64,000 bases of DNA, from contig NZ_CH672431.1 of assembly GCF_000153025.1 (NCBI RefSeq), positions 216,256 to 280,255 of the forward strand. The letters are read 5' to 3'. A program made the translations under genes and the position numbers. The notes beneath the pieces are model-generated. The model searched no databases, was not told where the DNA came from, and saw nothing but the letters and a program-made list of their open reading frames with translations. This DNA is from Marinomonas sp. MED121 (GTDB lineage Bacteria; Pseudomonadota; Gammaproteobacteria; Pseudomonadales; Marinomonadaceae). Shown here in pieces: positions 34,677-44,577 of this stretch. Numbering within the stretch: the stretch's first letter is position 1; the number at the start of each line of letters is the position of its first letter.

Positions 34677-35851
34677 AAAATTATTTTATCAGTAGATCTA
34701 AACTTATTTTTATAAAATTGTTTTATTTTACTCTTTTTAATAGGGTAATCATCTGTAATGTTAAGCGGTACATATTTAGACCTTTTACAATTCAATGTTG
34801 ACGATAGTTTCTCTAATGCTTTACCTCTAAGCTCTATGTCTAGAAACATATGCTTTTCTTTATATGATTTAGAAACAAAGACCAAGGCTCTTTTTTTAGG
34901 AACTTCACAATCATAGTTTTTATTTTCGTAGTATGTGAAATTTTCTATATTAAGGAAAGTGACTATATTTTCCTTATAAGGAACACAACTTGCTGATATA
35001 ACAGAAATTGGAGTATATATATTAGATATATATCTCAGCAAGAAAAAAATTAATGTAAGGCTATCAAGTGATGTTATAAAGTCTAATGATAAGAAAATCC
35101 CCAATATAACTGATAAAAACAGAATTATATTAGATGAATTTCGACCAAATATTCTCATTTTTTCAAGCCTTTCAAAAGATTTCGAAGAGATTCCGACACC
35201 TTCATCTTCGACATCTATATCAAGAGGTTCCTTATCATTATTTCTATTGTTTCTTTTAACTAATGTCAAAAAGTAAAAAAACACGAACAGAAAAGCGATA
35301 TTAATAAGAGACAATATTGGCTCAAAATAACTTAAGACACATATTGCAATAAACGCTTGTGCAAATACAAACGCATTCAAATATAGGGCCCTCATCGCGC
35401 CAAAAGTGCCGTCCAGCTCTCTATAAAAACTAGGAGCTTCATCTATTGTTTTAGTGATTTTATCAAGTTTTATAAGTGAACTATCTCTTAACCTAAGAAC
35501 CAATCTAGATAAACCAACTCGACTATAAGATAAAACTTTAGAACTGAGCAATAATAGAACAAAAGCAGGCAGAGAAGAAATAACTAACTGTTCAACCGCA
35601 TTTAATTCCATTGGGATAAAGCTAATCAATCTTGCTATATAATTCACATTTGAATTATCGATATAGTTTTTAACGCCAAAATAGAAAAGACCTATAGCAA
35701 AGCCTTGTAAGAAAATTGATAGTATATATATAGAAACTAAAGTAATGAATATAGACTTACTTTTTGATTCAGCAGATTTAATTAATTTAATAGAAAGCGA
35801 AAGCAAAGATATAAATGCAGCATAATCTCCTTTACCAAAAAGTTTATTCAT
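34667..35851 (-). CDS. Unknown membrane protein; resembles an ABC exporter membrane domain without ATPase
   Basis: This 394-residue protein has about six hydrophobic segments (roughly 30-65, 85-110, 155-175, 178-196, 240-262, 264-285), with long polar stretches between the pairs. This spacing is like a type-IV (PglK/MsbA-type) ABC exporter membrane domain. After the last helix a polar tail of about 90 residues follows, with no Walker A, signature or Walker B, where a PglK-type flippase would carry its ATPase. The first helix region ISLLSLSIKLIKSAESKSKS also fits an exporter start. It overlaps the next upstream gene by 8 bp. Homology is unproven. Confidence 0.5.
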   Translation of the reverse strand: MNKLFGKGDYAAFISLLSLSIKLIKSAESKSKSIFITLVSIYILSIFLQGFAIGLFYFGVKNYIDNSNVNYIARLISFIPMELNAVEQLVISSLPAFVLLLLSSKVLSYSRVGLSRLVLRLRDSSLIKLDKITKTIDEAPSFYRELDGTFGAMRALYLNAFVFAQAFIAICVLSYFEPILSLINIAFLFVFFYFLTLVKRNNRNNDKEPLDIDVEDEGVGISSKSFERLEKMRIFGRNSSNIILFLSVILGIFLSLDFITSLDSLTLIFFLLRYISNIYTPISVISASCVPYKENIVTFLNIENFTYYENKNYDCEVPKKRALVFVSKSYKEKHMFLDIELRGKALEKLSSTLNCKRSKYVPLNITDDYPIKKSKIKQFYKNKFRSTDKIIFCI

Positions 35852-36530
35852 ATAGAATTTTTTCCTGAAAAGCAGATCTTTCTTTTTCTATTTCTTTACT
35901 TATCTTTTTCTTGCAAAAATCTATAGAGTTGACTTTAATTCCAACTAGAGAGCATTTTCTAAAGCTGTTAATAGATAAGTTGTCTCCACTTACAAGTAAC
36001 TCATCAAAGTATAAAAACTGTTTCTCTACAGACAAAACCTCATTTAGTTTATCTAAAGAAATTAGTTTTCTATTATTTATTTTGTTTTCAAGCCTATTAG
36101 GGAGGTATGGAAACTCCAAAACTTTCAATAGCATTAGATCTCTTTTTCGATGAGCTAGTCGACGTTTACCTTTATTAATTACTATTTTTTCTCTGTATTC
36201 AGAAATACTTAATGGAATTTCTTGCTCTTGAATTATCTTATCAAATGGAAAAGTAAAATTTTCTCCATAAATATCAAACAATATATTTAATGAGTCCCCT
36301 TTTACTTGAACTTTATTTTTCATTTCATTAAAACTATTTGCACTTGCACTCCAAAATATAGTGTCGACATCAGCATTAATTTTTGATGCTAGCTTAAAGC
36401 CATAATCACTGACAATCTCTTTTATTAAAAAGCCACACTGGCTTTCTAATAAAACATCATCCACTATAATATTTTTTACAACTTTAAGTTCACCTATATT
36501 TTCTTCATATATATAGATCATAAATACCAC
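35844..36530 (-). CDS. Hypothetical protein paired with the membrane protein
   Basis: I do not recognise this 228-residue, predicted soluble protein. It is rich in Lys, Glu, Ile and Leu. It overlaps the membrane-protein gene by 8 bp, so the two are co-translated and likely partners. One segment, EKQFLYFDELLVSGDN (about 168-183), looks like a Walker B and D-loop (hydrophobic-x4-DE then D), but no Walker A glycine-rich loop or LSGGQ signature is visible. It could be a degenerate ATPase domain of a split exporter, or something unrelated. It lies two bases after the epimerase gene. Confidence 0.45.
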   Translation of the reverse strand: MVFMIYIYEENIGELKVVKNIIVDDVLLESQCGFLIKEIVSDYGFKLASKINADVDTIFWSASANSFNEMKNKVQVKGDSLNILFDIYGENFTFPFDKIIQEQEIPLSISEYREKIVINKGKRRLAHRKRDLMLLKVLEFPYLPNRLENKINNRKLISLDKLNEVLSVEKQFLYFDELLVSGDNLSINSFRKCSLVGIKVNSIDFCKKKISKEIEKERSAFQEKILYE

Positions 36531-36531
36531 A

Positions 36532-37608
36532 CTAAGTGTTTAAATACTTTTTGACAATACTAATTATTTTTGCTGAGGCTATATCACATTCATATATAGG
36601 CATAATATCTCCTAGCTTATTCAAACAATATTTTTTCAATTCATTTTCTGTTATAGAGTCGATATCATTAACTGTGCTAATATAATCTAGTTTATGAAGC
36701 TCTTCCCATATTGGATCATCCCTCAATACTACAGACTTTACGCCAGCATAAGCGGCATCCTTCGGCAGTCCACCTGAATCTGTTATAACACCATTACAAT
36801 TTATTAATTCTTTAATAACATTGGAATACGTCAGAGGAGAAACAACAGTTACATTACTTTTTTCTAAATCAACCAGTTCTTTTTCTGTTGCTTTAAGTTT
36901 CAATCGGGGATGAAGTGGTAACACAACATCAACATCTTCTGATAATTCAATAAGAAAGTTAATCAGCTTTTTTCTTCTTAATTCATTATCTACATTTTCT
37001 GCTCTATGGATTGTTACTAGAAACTTTTCTTGACGTTTACTTTCTTCAATAGAAAATTTTGCTTTAATCAAGGAAAACGCATCATACATAAGATCGCCAA
37101 CAAGAAAGTTTTTGTTTCTATCAACTCCTTCATTATTTAAGTTTTTATAATCTATAGAATTAACACAAAAATGATGAGTGGCTAAATGATCGGCAACCTT
37201 TCTATTAACACCTTCTTGGATTCCAATATGAGCTTCAGTTCTAACACCTGCTTCTAAATGTCCGTAAGGTATACTATTTTTAGCACAAGCGATTGCTCCA
37301 GCCATAGTTGAATTAGTATCACCATACAAAAAAACATAATCTGGTTTATAACTTAATATTTCATTCCAAATATTAGTTATCATTAATGGTATCTGCCTTT
37401 CAGGCCCCATACCTGCAATGTTTCCAAAAGCAATATTTTGAAAGCCAAACTCTTCTATTACTTTTCGTGACATTTCTTCATCATAATGCTGGCCAGTATC
37501 ATATATATATTGCTCAACACCTGATTCTTTTTTTATTTCATTCCATAATGGAAAAAGTTTTATATATTGTGGTCTTGTTCCAACAATGTGAAGTATTCTT
37601 TTAATCAT
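36532..37608 (-). CDS. UDP-N-acetylhexosamine 2-epimerase (WecB/WbpI-like)
   Basis: The 358-residue GT-B-fold protein has the non-hydrolysing epimerase signatures IVGTRPQYIKLFPLW, DTGQHYDEEMS, YGDTNSTMAGAIA, HLEAGVRT, GVNRKVADHLA and TDSGGLPKDAAYAGVKSVVLRDD. WecB converts UDP-GlcNAc to UDP-ManNAc; WbpI makes UDP-ManNAc(3NAc)A from the diacetamido-glucuronate made by WbpA/B/E/D. Because WbpB-, D- and E-like genes lie upstream in the same operon, the WbpI role is plausible, but sequence alone does not choose. It overlaps the PIG-L gene by 8 bp. Confidence 0.9.
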   Translation of the reverse strand: MIKRILHIVGTRPQYIKLFPLWNEIKKESGVEQYIYDTGQHYDEEMSRKVIEEFGFQNIAFGNIAGMGPERQIPLMITNIWNEILSYKPDYVFLYGDTNSTMAGAIACAKNSIPYGHLEAGVRTEAHIGIQEGVNRKVADHLATHHFCVNSIDYKNLNNEGVDRNKNFLVGDLMYDAFSLIKAKFSIEESKRQEKFLVTIHRAENVDNELRRKKLINFLIELSEDVDVVLPLHPRLKLKATEKELVDLEKSNVTVVSPLTYSNVIKELINCNGVITDSGGLPKDAAYAGVKSVVLRDDPIWEELHKLDYISTVNDIDSITENELKKYCLNKLGDIMPIYECDIASAKIISIVKKYLNT

Positions 37609-38245
37609 TTTTTACACTCATTGATATCAATTCAAACCTTTCGGCATATTTAAAACCTGATGCAATACCCGCTTCCATAGCTAAACTTTCAATAATTCTT
37701 GGCGCGCTATAGGCTCTTTGTGATTGACTTACAAAAGATGATATCGCATCTATTTTTTTATCTAGGTTACTCTGTGACAGTTCAAAAAATACATTTCCAA
37801 TTAAGCACCTTGAATTCCAAGGGTGGGTATAACCTAATAAAGTTTGTTGCTTGAAAGCTCTGCATGCCTCCAATGCAATAGTATTATGATCTTGATGGTA
37901 ATCAGAAGTAGAGCTAGTAACTATTAGGTCTGGTTTGATTTTTTTCTTTAATTTAATTAGCTCCTCGAGTATCTCTTGCCTGTAATATGAAAACTTTCTA
38001 ACTGGAAAATCAAATAATATTATATCGTTTCTTACGCCTAAGCACTTCGCGGATAAAGTTTGCTCGTCTAGTAGCAAATTTTTATCCGCACCCTCTTCTA
38101 AGGACTCGACTGGATTACTCATTACAGCCAAGGTGACATCAACTCCTTTTTCAAGCAATACCTGCAACAAGCCACCTGCTCCAAACTCTGTATCGTCAGG
38201 GTGGGCAGAAACAAATAATGCTCGTTCAATTTTATTTAATAGCAT
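37601..38245 (-). CDS. PIG-L/LmbE family deacetylase
   Basis: The 214-residue protein has the zinc-site motif FVSAHPDDTEFGAGGLL (AHPDD at 14-18) and a second metal/catalytic motif SDYHQDHNTIALEACRAF near 110. Family members remove N-acetyl groups from GlcNAc-type sugars. It is flanked by a 2-epimerase and a hexapeptide acyltransferase, which suggests that an acetyl group on a sugar is removed and replaced. Two bases separate it from the acyltransferase gene upstream. Confidence 0.88.
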   Translation of the reverse strand: MLLNKIERALFVSAHPDDTEFGAGGLLQVLLEKGVDVTLAVMSNPVESLEEGADKNLLLDEQTLSAKCLGVRNDIILFDFPVRKFSYYRQEILEELIKLKKKIKPDLIVTSSTSDYHQDHNTIALEACRAFKQQTLLGYTHPWNSRCLIGNVFFELSQSNLDKKIDAISSFVSQSQRAYSAPRIIESLAMEAGIASGFKYAERFELISMSVKND

Positions 38246-38247
38246 AC

Positions 38248-39078
38248 TTATATTCTTAACTTTTTTGCGGGATTACCAGCAACAGTGCCAGAGTCAAATG
38301 ATTTTGTCACAGATGAACCTATTCCAATAAATACGCCCTCACCTAAACTTGCCCCATTAATTATAGATGAATTTGGACCTAACCAGTTTTTTCCAGCCAT
38401 ATTAACTGAACCTGAAAGAGTTGCTCCAGCAGTAATTGTAGACTCATCTCCGATTTGACAGTTATGAGCAATATGCACATGATCATCTATGATCACATTT
38501 TCTCCAATGACTGTTGGGAGAAAAGTCCCAGATGCGACAGTCACGTGGGCATTTATTTTTGTATGTTCTTTAATAACAACCCCCCCTAAATGAGTCAACC
38601 TGTAAGGTGTACTATCCAATCTGCCGTAACCAAACCCACTATACCCAATTGTCGATTGCGGTCCAATTTCAACATTTGAATCAATATAAACATTATCTAA
38701 AATATTTGCTGTAGGATGAATTTTTGCCGTTGGGTGAATATAGTTTAAAGTTTTTCTCTCATACCATGCACTAGCTATGGTTGATATGTTATTTTGCATC
38801 CAGAAAGAAAAAACATCGCGAGGGGCATCAGTTCTAATAAAAACAATATTTTTAAAATTTTGATAATTATTAGGAAGTTTTTTAACTAATACAATAGCAT
38901 TTAAATCATCTTTATCGAAAATCCAATCATCACTTTTAGATAGAAAACTTATTGAAAAATCCTGAAAATCTGAAATAGAGACTAAATCATAAGGGGCTAA
39001 AATAATTCTTCCACATACTATTCCAATAGAATTTAACCATTTTATGGTAAATGAGTTTACAACTGTATTTTTTCTCAT
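38248..39078 (-). CDS. Hexapeptide-repeat acyltransferase (LpxD-like)
   Basis: This 276-residue protein has a non-repeat N-terminal domain (about 1-105) and a left-handed beta-helix (about 110-270) with repeats such as NVYIDSNVEIGPQSTIGYSG and VIIDDHVHIAHNCQIGDEST, where HIAHNC resembles the LpxD/LpxA catalytic histidine segment. LpxD is about 340 residues, so this is a shorter relative. Next to the PIG-L deacetylase it could add a new acyl group to a freed amine. Acyl donor unknown. Confidence 0.8.
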   Translation of the reverse strand: MRKNTVVNSFTIKWLNSIGIVCGRIILAPYDLVSISDFQDFSISFLSKSDDWIFDKDDLNAIVLVKKLPNNYQNFKNIVFIRTDAPRDVFSFWMQNNISTIASAWYERKTLNYIHPTAKIHPTANILDNVYIDSNVEIGPQSTIGYSGFGYGRLDSTPYRLTHLGGVVIKEHTKINAHVTVASGTFLPTVIGENVIIDDHVHIAHNCQIGDESTITAGATLSGSVNMAGKNWLGPNSSIINGASLGEGVFIGIGSSVTKSFDSGTVAGNPAKKLRI

Positions 39079-40227
39079 TTAAAACGCTCCTAAATATGAA
39101 AAACATTCTTCATTCAACTCATGATTATTTTTTAGCACTCCTGCAATATAGGGTATAGGTAACATATCTATAATCCAACTATTTAAGTTCAGATCATCAT
39201 AAATATAGAATTTGTCTTTCACTTTCACTGAACGCATCAATATAATATAAAGTATATTTAATTTTCTAGCAGTGTACTTCAAATCTAAACATTGAGCTTC
39301 TTTTTTGATTTCCCTATACTCTTCTGATGATTTTGTCATCAGGTCATCAGCTAATTTCCACTGCCTTTTTTGAACTGCTTTGTAAACGGTATTACTAACA
39401 GGCATATCTAAATTTAAAATAGATATATCATCTTTATCTATGGGATCTAATCTTCTATTTTGTAATTGATCAACACTAAACTCATGCCTCATTTTAACAA
39501 ATTCAATTCGGCTAGCTTTTGAATATTGATAAAAGACTTTATCTTCTTTTCTAGGACTTACAATAAACTTGCTTCTTGTTTTATTTCGTGTGGAATCTTC
39601 AACATGCCTATACCTGACAACATCAATATCTGGATAAATAACTTTACCCATTTTTGCAATAGTTACCCATAAGTCATAATCACAACAAAAACCGGTAAAG
39701 TTAGGTGGTAGCCTATCCAGCAGTTGAGAATTTTTTTTCCACATAACAGCACAGCCATTTATGTGATTTCCCTCACCTAGTGATTCTTCAATTTTATTTT
39801 TGTCTGGCTGCCATTTACTAACTCTGCCATCATCATATTCATATACAGCATTACCTATTGCCATTACCACTTCTTCAGACTCATTTTCTAACGCACTAAC
39901 TAGTCCTTTTATAGCTCCTATTTCATGTAGGTCATCTGATGGTAGGTAAATGCAATACTTCCCAGAAGCCAACTCATGCCCCATATTAAAAGTATATGTA
40001 GAAGATAAAATACCTGTTCCAAGTTTTTTGTAGTACTTAATATTAGGATATTCATTTTTTAAATGGGATAAATCGACATCACTTCCATCGTCAATTATAA
40101 TATGCTCATAATTTTCATACTTTTGTGCTATGATTGATTCTATACACTCAACTAGTAGTTCATAACGACCATTTACATTATTAACATATGCAAAAGTGAT
40201 AACAGACACTTTAGGTTTTAGTTTCAT
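39079..40227 (-). CDS. Glycosyltransferase family 2
   Basis: The 382-residue protein starts with a GT-A domain: VSVITFAYVNNVNGRYELLVECIESIIAQKY, IIIDDGSD and YLPSDDLHEIGA (metal-binding DxD-type motif near 96). A helical C-terminal region of about 150 residues follows that is not typical of the core. It overlaps the upstream glycosyltransferase gene by 17 bp. Donor and linkage unknown. Confidence 0.88.
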   Translation of the reverse strand: MKLKPKVSVITFAYVNNVNGRYELLVECIESIIAQKYENYEHIIIDDGSDVDLSHLKNEYPNIKYYKKLGTGILSSTYTFNMGHELASGKYCIYLPSDDLHEIGAIKGLVSALENESEEVVMAIGNAVYEYDDGRVSKWQPDKNKIEESLGEGNHINGCAVMWKKNSQLLDRLPPNFTGFCCDYDLWVTIAKMGKVIYPDIDVVRYRHVEDSTRNKTRSKFIVSPRKEDKVFYQYSKASRIEFVKMRHEFSVDQLQNRRLDPIDKDDISILNLDMPVSNTVYKAVQKRQWKLADDLMTKSSEEYREIKKEAQCLDLKYTARKLNILYIILMRSVKVKDKFYIYDDLNLNSWIIDMLPIPYIAGVLKNNHELNEECFSYLGAF

Positions 40228-41326
40228 TATATACCCCCCAAAAAAATTCCAGCTCCACTTTGATTTCGTTTGCTACATTTTCATATGAATGAGCTAGTGC
40301 TCTTTTTTTCATATTAATAGAAATTTTTTCACGTTCTTTTTCTGTTAAAGTCATCACTAAACGTAGTTTCTTAGTGAAATCTGGCTGCTCAGGATCTGTT
40401 ATCGTTGAGCCAGGCTTAAGATCCCAAAAAAGAGGATAATCTTTTCCTAACTCTTCTTCTCGAGCATCGTATCTAGGTAGTAGTATAGGAACCCCTGCTG
40501 CCATAGCCTCAAGAACTTTCAAAGACCCTGCTATATGACCTGATGCATCTTGATTATACCATATTGCATCCGCACTATTTAATAATCCAGCAACCTTTGC
40601 TTGTGGCAGTCGAGGCGTATTTTTAATCGATTTAGGAATTTTTAATTTTTTCCCGGCACCGACAGTCTCTGCTGTAAGTTTACTGGCAATATTTTTATTA
40701 TTTAAACACTCGATAATTTGATAGGGGTAATTCGACTGCCTAATAGGTCCAAAATGTCTTATTATTGTTTTATTACTTATACCAAAAATTCTCTTTACAT
40801 TCTGTTTTAATTTATTTTTAAATCCTTGCTTTATTTCATTACTCTTCACTTTCTCTACGTTAAAAGAGCTGTTATCAATCACTTGAGGGAAAAGAACACA
40901 GTGCTTTGGTGCTTTCATATCAATAGGGTAAGTTTCACAAAAATACTTATATTTTTCAGAAGAATATTCGCTTAAAGCTTTTTTCCATGGCTTTGTCATA
41001 CAGACAATCCCATCAGCTTGTTCAAAGCACTCTTTGTCATAAGGACTTGCAAACCATAACTTTGGCGAAGGGCTATTTAAAAAAACATTTCTATTGTTTC
41101 TTACATAAACTAAATCGTATTCACCTTTTTTTGGTGTATTAATTTTTTTTTCTTTATCGCCAAAGGCTACGTCATTCATCGAAGCTAAAACGCCATTGTA
41201 ATAAACATCATATTCACTAATCAATGCCCGAACAATATTCATTTCATTTATTCTATCGCCTGAAATTGGTTCTAGATATGCTTCTGAGCTTAATAAAAAG
41301 TATATTTTTTTTTTAATTTTTTTCAT
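40211..41326 (-). CDS. Glycosyltransferase, GT4-like
   Basis: This 371-residue protein has a GT-B donor-domain pattern IIRHFGPIRQSNYPYQIIECL near 190 and GHIAGSLKVLEAMAAGVPILLPRYDAREEELG near 265-295. The N-terminus KKKIYFLLSSEAYLEPISGDRINEMNIVRAL fits the acceptor domain. It overlaps genes on both sides (14 and 17 bp), so it belongs firmly to the operon. Confidence 0.8.
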   Translation of the reverse strand: MKKIKKKIYFLLSSEAYLEPISGDRINEMNIVRALISEYDVYYNGVLASMNDVAFGDKEKKINTPKKGEYDLVYVRNNRNVFLNSPSPKLWFASPYDKECFEQADGIVCMTKPWKKALSEYSSEKYKYFCETYPIDMKAPKHCVLFPQVIDNSSFNVEKVKSNEIKQGFKNKLKQNVKRIFGISNKTIIRHFGPIRQSNYPYQIIECLNNKNIASKLTAETVGAGKKLKIPKSIKNTPRLPQAKVAGLLNSADAIWYNQDASGHIAGSLKVLEAMAAGVPILLPRYDAREEELGKDYPLFWDLKPGSTITDPEQPDFTKKLRLVMTLTEKEREKISINMKKRALAHSYENVANEIKVELEFFWGVYNETKT

Positions 41327-42737
41327 TTTTTTTTACCTTATTAATAAACGCTAAATATTTTTCAGGAATTATACTATTAAAATATACATCAGATGCTGTT
41401 TTATACCTTTCTGATAATTCACAAAACGCGCTATTATCAGTAAAAATTTTTTTTACCGCTTCATCTTCAGACTCAATTATATTACACATTGGAAACGCTT
41501 TTTGAGCGGCATTAAAAGGAGAGAGAAGAGGCCAATTTCTAATAATAGGAATACAACCATAAGACATACCCTGAATAATAGATTCATGAGACCCCTCCCT
41601 TTCACTTGTTGAAAGAATAAAACCTACCTTTTCAAAGTACTCTCTCACATCATTAATATAACCTAACTCTATAATAACACCAGAAGGAAAATCATTAATC
41701 TCTTTTGTTAACAACTCATTTTCAGAGCTACTTATTTCAGATAATTTATGACCACAAAGCAAAAATCGATAAGAATTATCTATTTGATATATTTTTTTAA
41801 AAACGTTAAGTGCGAATCGAAATCCTTTTACAGATTGTGCATACTGCATCATCCCAATAGTTTTTGAGCGATTTAAGTTGCCACTTTGATCTATTGTCAA
41901 CTCTTTCCTTGGAAGTCTTATATTATCAATAACGTCTATCAAAATACCTTTTGGTAACATCCAACCCCATAACTCTAAAAAAACTTCTTTTATACCATGA
42001 GAGATAAATATAAGACCATCTACTCTACCAAAATTAATTACACAAGGAAAAAAACTAAATACCTCATATGAATGCACTCTAATAATTATTTTTTTATTCG
42101 TGGGCAAAGTATCTAGCGCCCAGAAAGCATTATGGTTTAACCAGTCAACAAAAATAACATCGGCTTTTTCTATTTCTTTTATAGATGGTGAATCTAAATA
42201 AATATTCGACTCTAAACCAGGGTCAAAACCAACCCTAAACATTTTTTTCATTGAAGAAAATGAATATTCACGATGATACTTGGCCTTATTATTTACCTTA
42301 TTCTGTTGAAAATACTTTGTATCGTATGCATTAACATCATAACGATAATATTTTAGATTATTAGTTTCATAGTATTGCAGAAGTGGTTCTAAAAAATGCC
42401 AGCTCCTTGTTGCGAACAACACACCTTCACAGAAGCCAGTATCCAATTGTTTTTTTCTTTTTTTAAATGTTTTATTAGCAATTTTTTTAATACTTCTCCC
42501 TGTTCTGCTTTTATCAAACCCATTTAAGGCTAATCTGTAATTAGAGCCATATCCTGAGTATGTATTTATATCATGCAACTTATCATTTCTTTCAGTTATT
42601 TCATTATATATAATGGTAAAAACTTGCGCCTTATATAAACTCTTTGAAAATAATAACACTGTAGATCGTTGAAAGTATTTTGTCAGCATCAACAACCTTA
42701 TGATTTTCAATATATTTCTCTTAATCTTAACTAACAT
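41313..42737 (-). CDS. Glycosyltransferase, GT4-like, long N-terminal part
   Basis: The 474-residue protein has a donor-domain segment IGMMQYAQSVKGFRFALNVF near 290 and STSEREGSHESIIQGMSYGCIPIIRNW near 390, close to the GT4 EX7E motif with Gln in the last place. The first 100 residues are basic and unlike other GTs here. A 128-bp gap separates it from the upstream aminotransferase gene, the longest break in the operon. Role inferred from fold only. Confidence 0.75.
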   Translation of the reverse strand: MLVKIKRNILKIIRLLMLTKYFQRSTVLLFSKSLYKAQVFTIIYNEITERNDKLHDINTYSGYGSNYRLALNGFDKSRTGRSIKKIANKTFKKRKKQLDTGFCEGVLFATRSWHFLEPLLQYYETNNLKYYRYDVNAYDTKYFQQNKVNNKAKYHREYSFSSMKKMFRVGFDPGLESNIYLDSPSIKEIEKADVIFVDWLNHNAFWALDTLPTNKKIIIRVHSYEVFSFFPCVINFGRVDGLIFISHGIKEVFLELWGWMLPKGILIDVIDNIRLPRKELTIDQSGNLNRSKTIGMMQYAQSVKGFRFALNVFKKIYQIDNSYRFLLCGHKLSEISSSENELLTKEINDFPSGVIIELGYINDVREYFEKVGFILSTSEREGSHESIIQGMSYGCIPIIRNWPLLSPFNAAQKAFPMCNIIESEDEAVKKIFTDNSAFCELSERYKTASDVYFNSIIPEKYLAFINKVKKNEKN

Positions 42738-42865
42738 TTAATACCTTTTATTTTTTTAAATAACATAGAAAATCATATTCATAAAAATTATCGACAATAA
42801 AATATAACGAAGCCACACCCTGTGCAAAGTAACGGACAGTGAGATATGAATACATGGAGAGCTAA

Positions 42866-43978
42866 CTATTTTATATTAAAAATTAAAGATAAATGACTAT
42901 TAAGATAAGGGTGCATTGGTAAGCTAAACACTGATTTTGCAAGTTTTTCCGCCACAGGAAAGTCTCCGTTTTTGCAATAAAGACTTTTAAAAGCTGTCTG
43001 CTGATGCATACAAGTAGCATAATAGACCATCACAGGTACCCCTTTTTCTTTAAACGCTTTAATATCTAAGTCACGATTTTCAGATATTATTGTATATTGA
43101 GCCCATGAACTTAAATATCCAGAAGGGGTTTTTGGCGTTTTATAAAATGAAGACAGATTTTTATCATAGCTATTTGCAATTTTATTACGACTTTCTAATT
43201 CAATTGGAAATTCATATAGTTTTTCTAGTAAGATGGCAGCTTGAATTGTATCTAATCGACTATTCATACCTATTCGAATATTATCGTATTTATCTTCTCC
43301 TTTACCATGAACACGATAAGACTTTAAAAGTGCAGCATATTCCTCATTATTAGTAAAAACAGCGCCTCCATCCCCATAACAACCTAATGGCTTTGCAGGA
43401 AAGAAACTAGTTGTTGCAATATCTCCAAAAGAGCCAGCCCTTTGCTCTTTACCGTTTTCATCTATAATTGCTCCACCAAAACCTTGAGCAGCATCTTCAA
43501 TCACTTTTAAATCATATTTATCTGCTATTTTTTGTATGGCAGCATAGTCAGCAGGCAAACCAAAAAGATCTACAGCAATAATTGCTTTGGGCATTAGTTT
43601 CCCTTCAGAAATAACTTGTTCAATTCTCTTTTCTAAATCACTCGGACAAATATTGAAGGTATCTTCATTCGAATCGACAAATACTGGTGTAGCACCCGCA
43701 AAGGCGACAGCCTCAGCCGTTGCAAAAAAAGTAAATGTCGGACAGAAAACAGCATCCCCTTTGGTGATATTAAGAGTCATTAAGGCAAGCGTTAAAGCGT
43801 CAGTACCATTTGCGCATGTTATTGTATGCTTTACCCCAACATACTCAGATAACTTTTCTTCTAGTTCCTTGACTTCTGGCCCCATTATATACTTACCATG
43901 TTCAAGCACAGTCTTTATTCTTTTATCAATCTTATTCTGCAAGTGCTTATATTGAGCTGCCAAGTCGATAAATTGCAT
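42866..43978 (-). CDS. UDP-sugar 3-aminotransferase (WbpE-like)
   Basis: WbpE transaminates the 3-keto form of UDP-GlcNAcA with PLP. The 370-residue protein starts MQFIDLAAQYKHLQ, has CANGTDALTLAL near 55, TFTFFATAEAV near 81, IEDAAQGFGG near 160 and SFFPAKPLGCYGDGGA (191-206) with Lys196 as PLP ligand. It lies directly after WbpD- and WbpB-like genes. Oddity: after LPMHPYL the protein ends in eleven residues (NSHLSLIFNIK) that do not look like the usual terminal helix, and a 128-bp gap follows, so the 3' end may have been changed by recombination. Confidence 0.9.
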   Translation of the reverse strand: MQFIDLAAQYKHLQNKIDKRIKTVLEHGKYIMGPEVKELEEKLSEYVGVKHTITCANGTDALTLALMTLNITKGDAVFCPTFTFFATAEAVAFAGATPVFVDSNEDTFNICPSDLEKRIEQVISEGKLMPKAIIAVDLFGLPADYAAIQKIADKYDLKVIEDAAQGFGGAIIDENGKEQRAGSFGDIATTSFFPAKPLGCYGDGGAVFTNNEEYAALLKSYRVHGKGEDKYDNIRIGMNSRLDTIQAAILLEKLYEFPIELESRNKIANSYDKNLSSFYKTPKTPSGYLSSWAQYTIISENRDLDIKAFKEKGVPVMVYYATCMHQQTAFKSLYCKNGDFPVAEKLAKSVFSLPMHPYLNSHLSLIFNIK

Positions 43979-43993
43979 TTTATTCCTTATAAA

Positions 43994-44577
43994 TTAATTT
44001 GAGAGTAAAGAAAGCGTACTATTTTTTAATACATATTTGTCACCGGTATGCTCACACACAGTCTCTGCATATCCAACTAATGGTAAGTCTAGCTGTTCCC
44101 CATATTTACTGATCCAAGCTATTTGCTTTGCGGGAACACCAACCATTAAAGCAAATGCTGGAATATCTTTATTAACAACAGCACCCGCTCCAATAAGTGA
44201 ATATTTTCCAACTTCAATTCCACAAACTACGGTACAATTAGCTCCTAATGTCGCACCTTGTTTAATGATTGTGTCACGATATTCATTTTTACGTTCAATA
44301 AAAGATCTTGGATTGTATACATTAGTGAAAACCATACTAGGGCCACAGAAAACATCATCTTCTATATACACATTATCGTAGACAGAAACATTATTCTGAA
44401 CTTTAACGTTATTACCTATTGTTACCTTGTTACTTACGAAAACATTTTGTCCTAACGAACAACCCTCGCCAATTACAGCACCAGAACATACATGAGAAAA
44501 GTGCCAAACCTTTGAATCGTCACCAATTTTCGCACCCTCATCAATAATAGCGCTTTCATGCTGAATGAACTTTGCCA

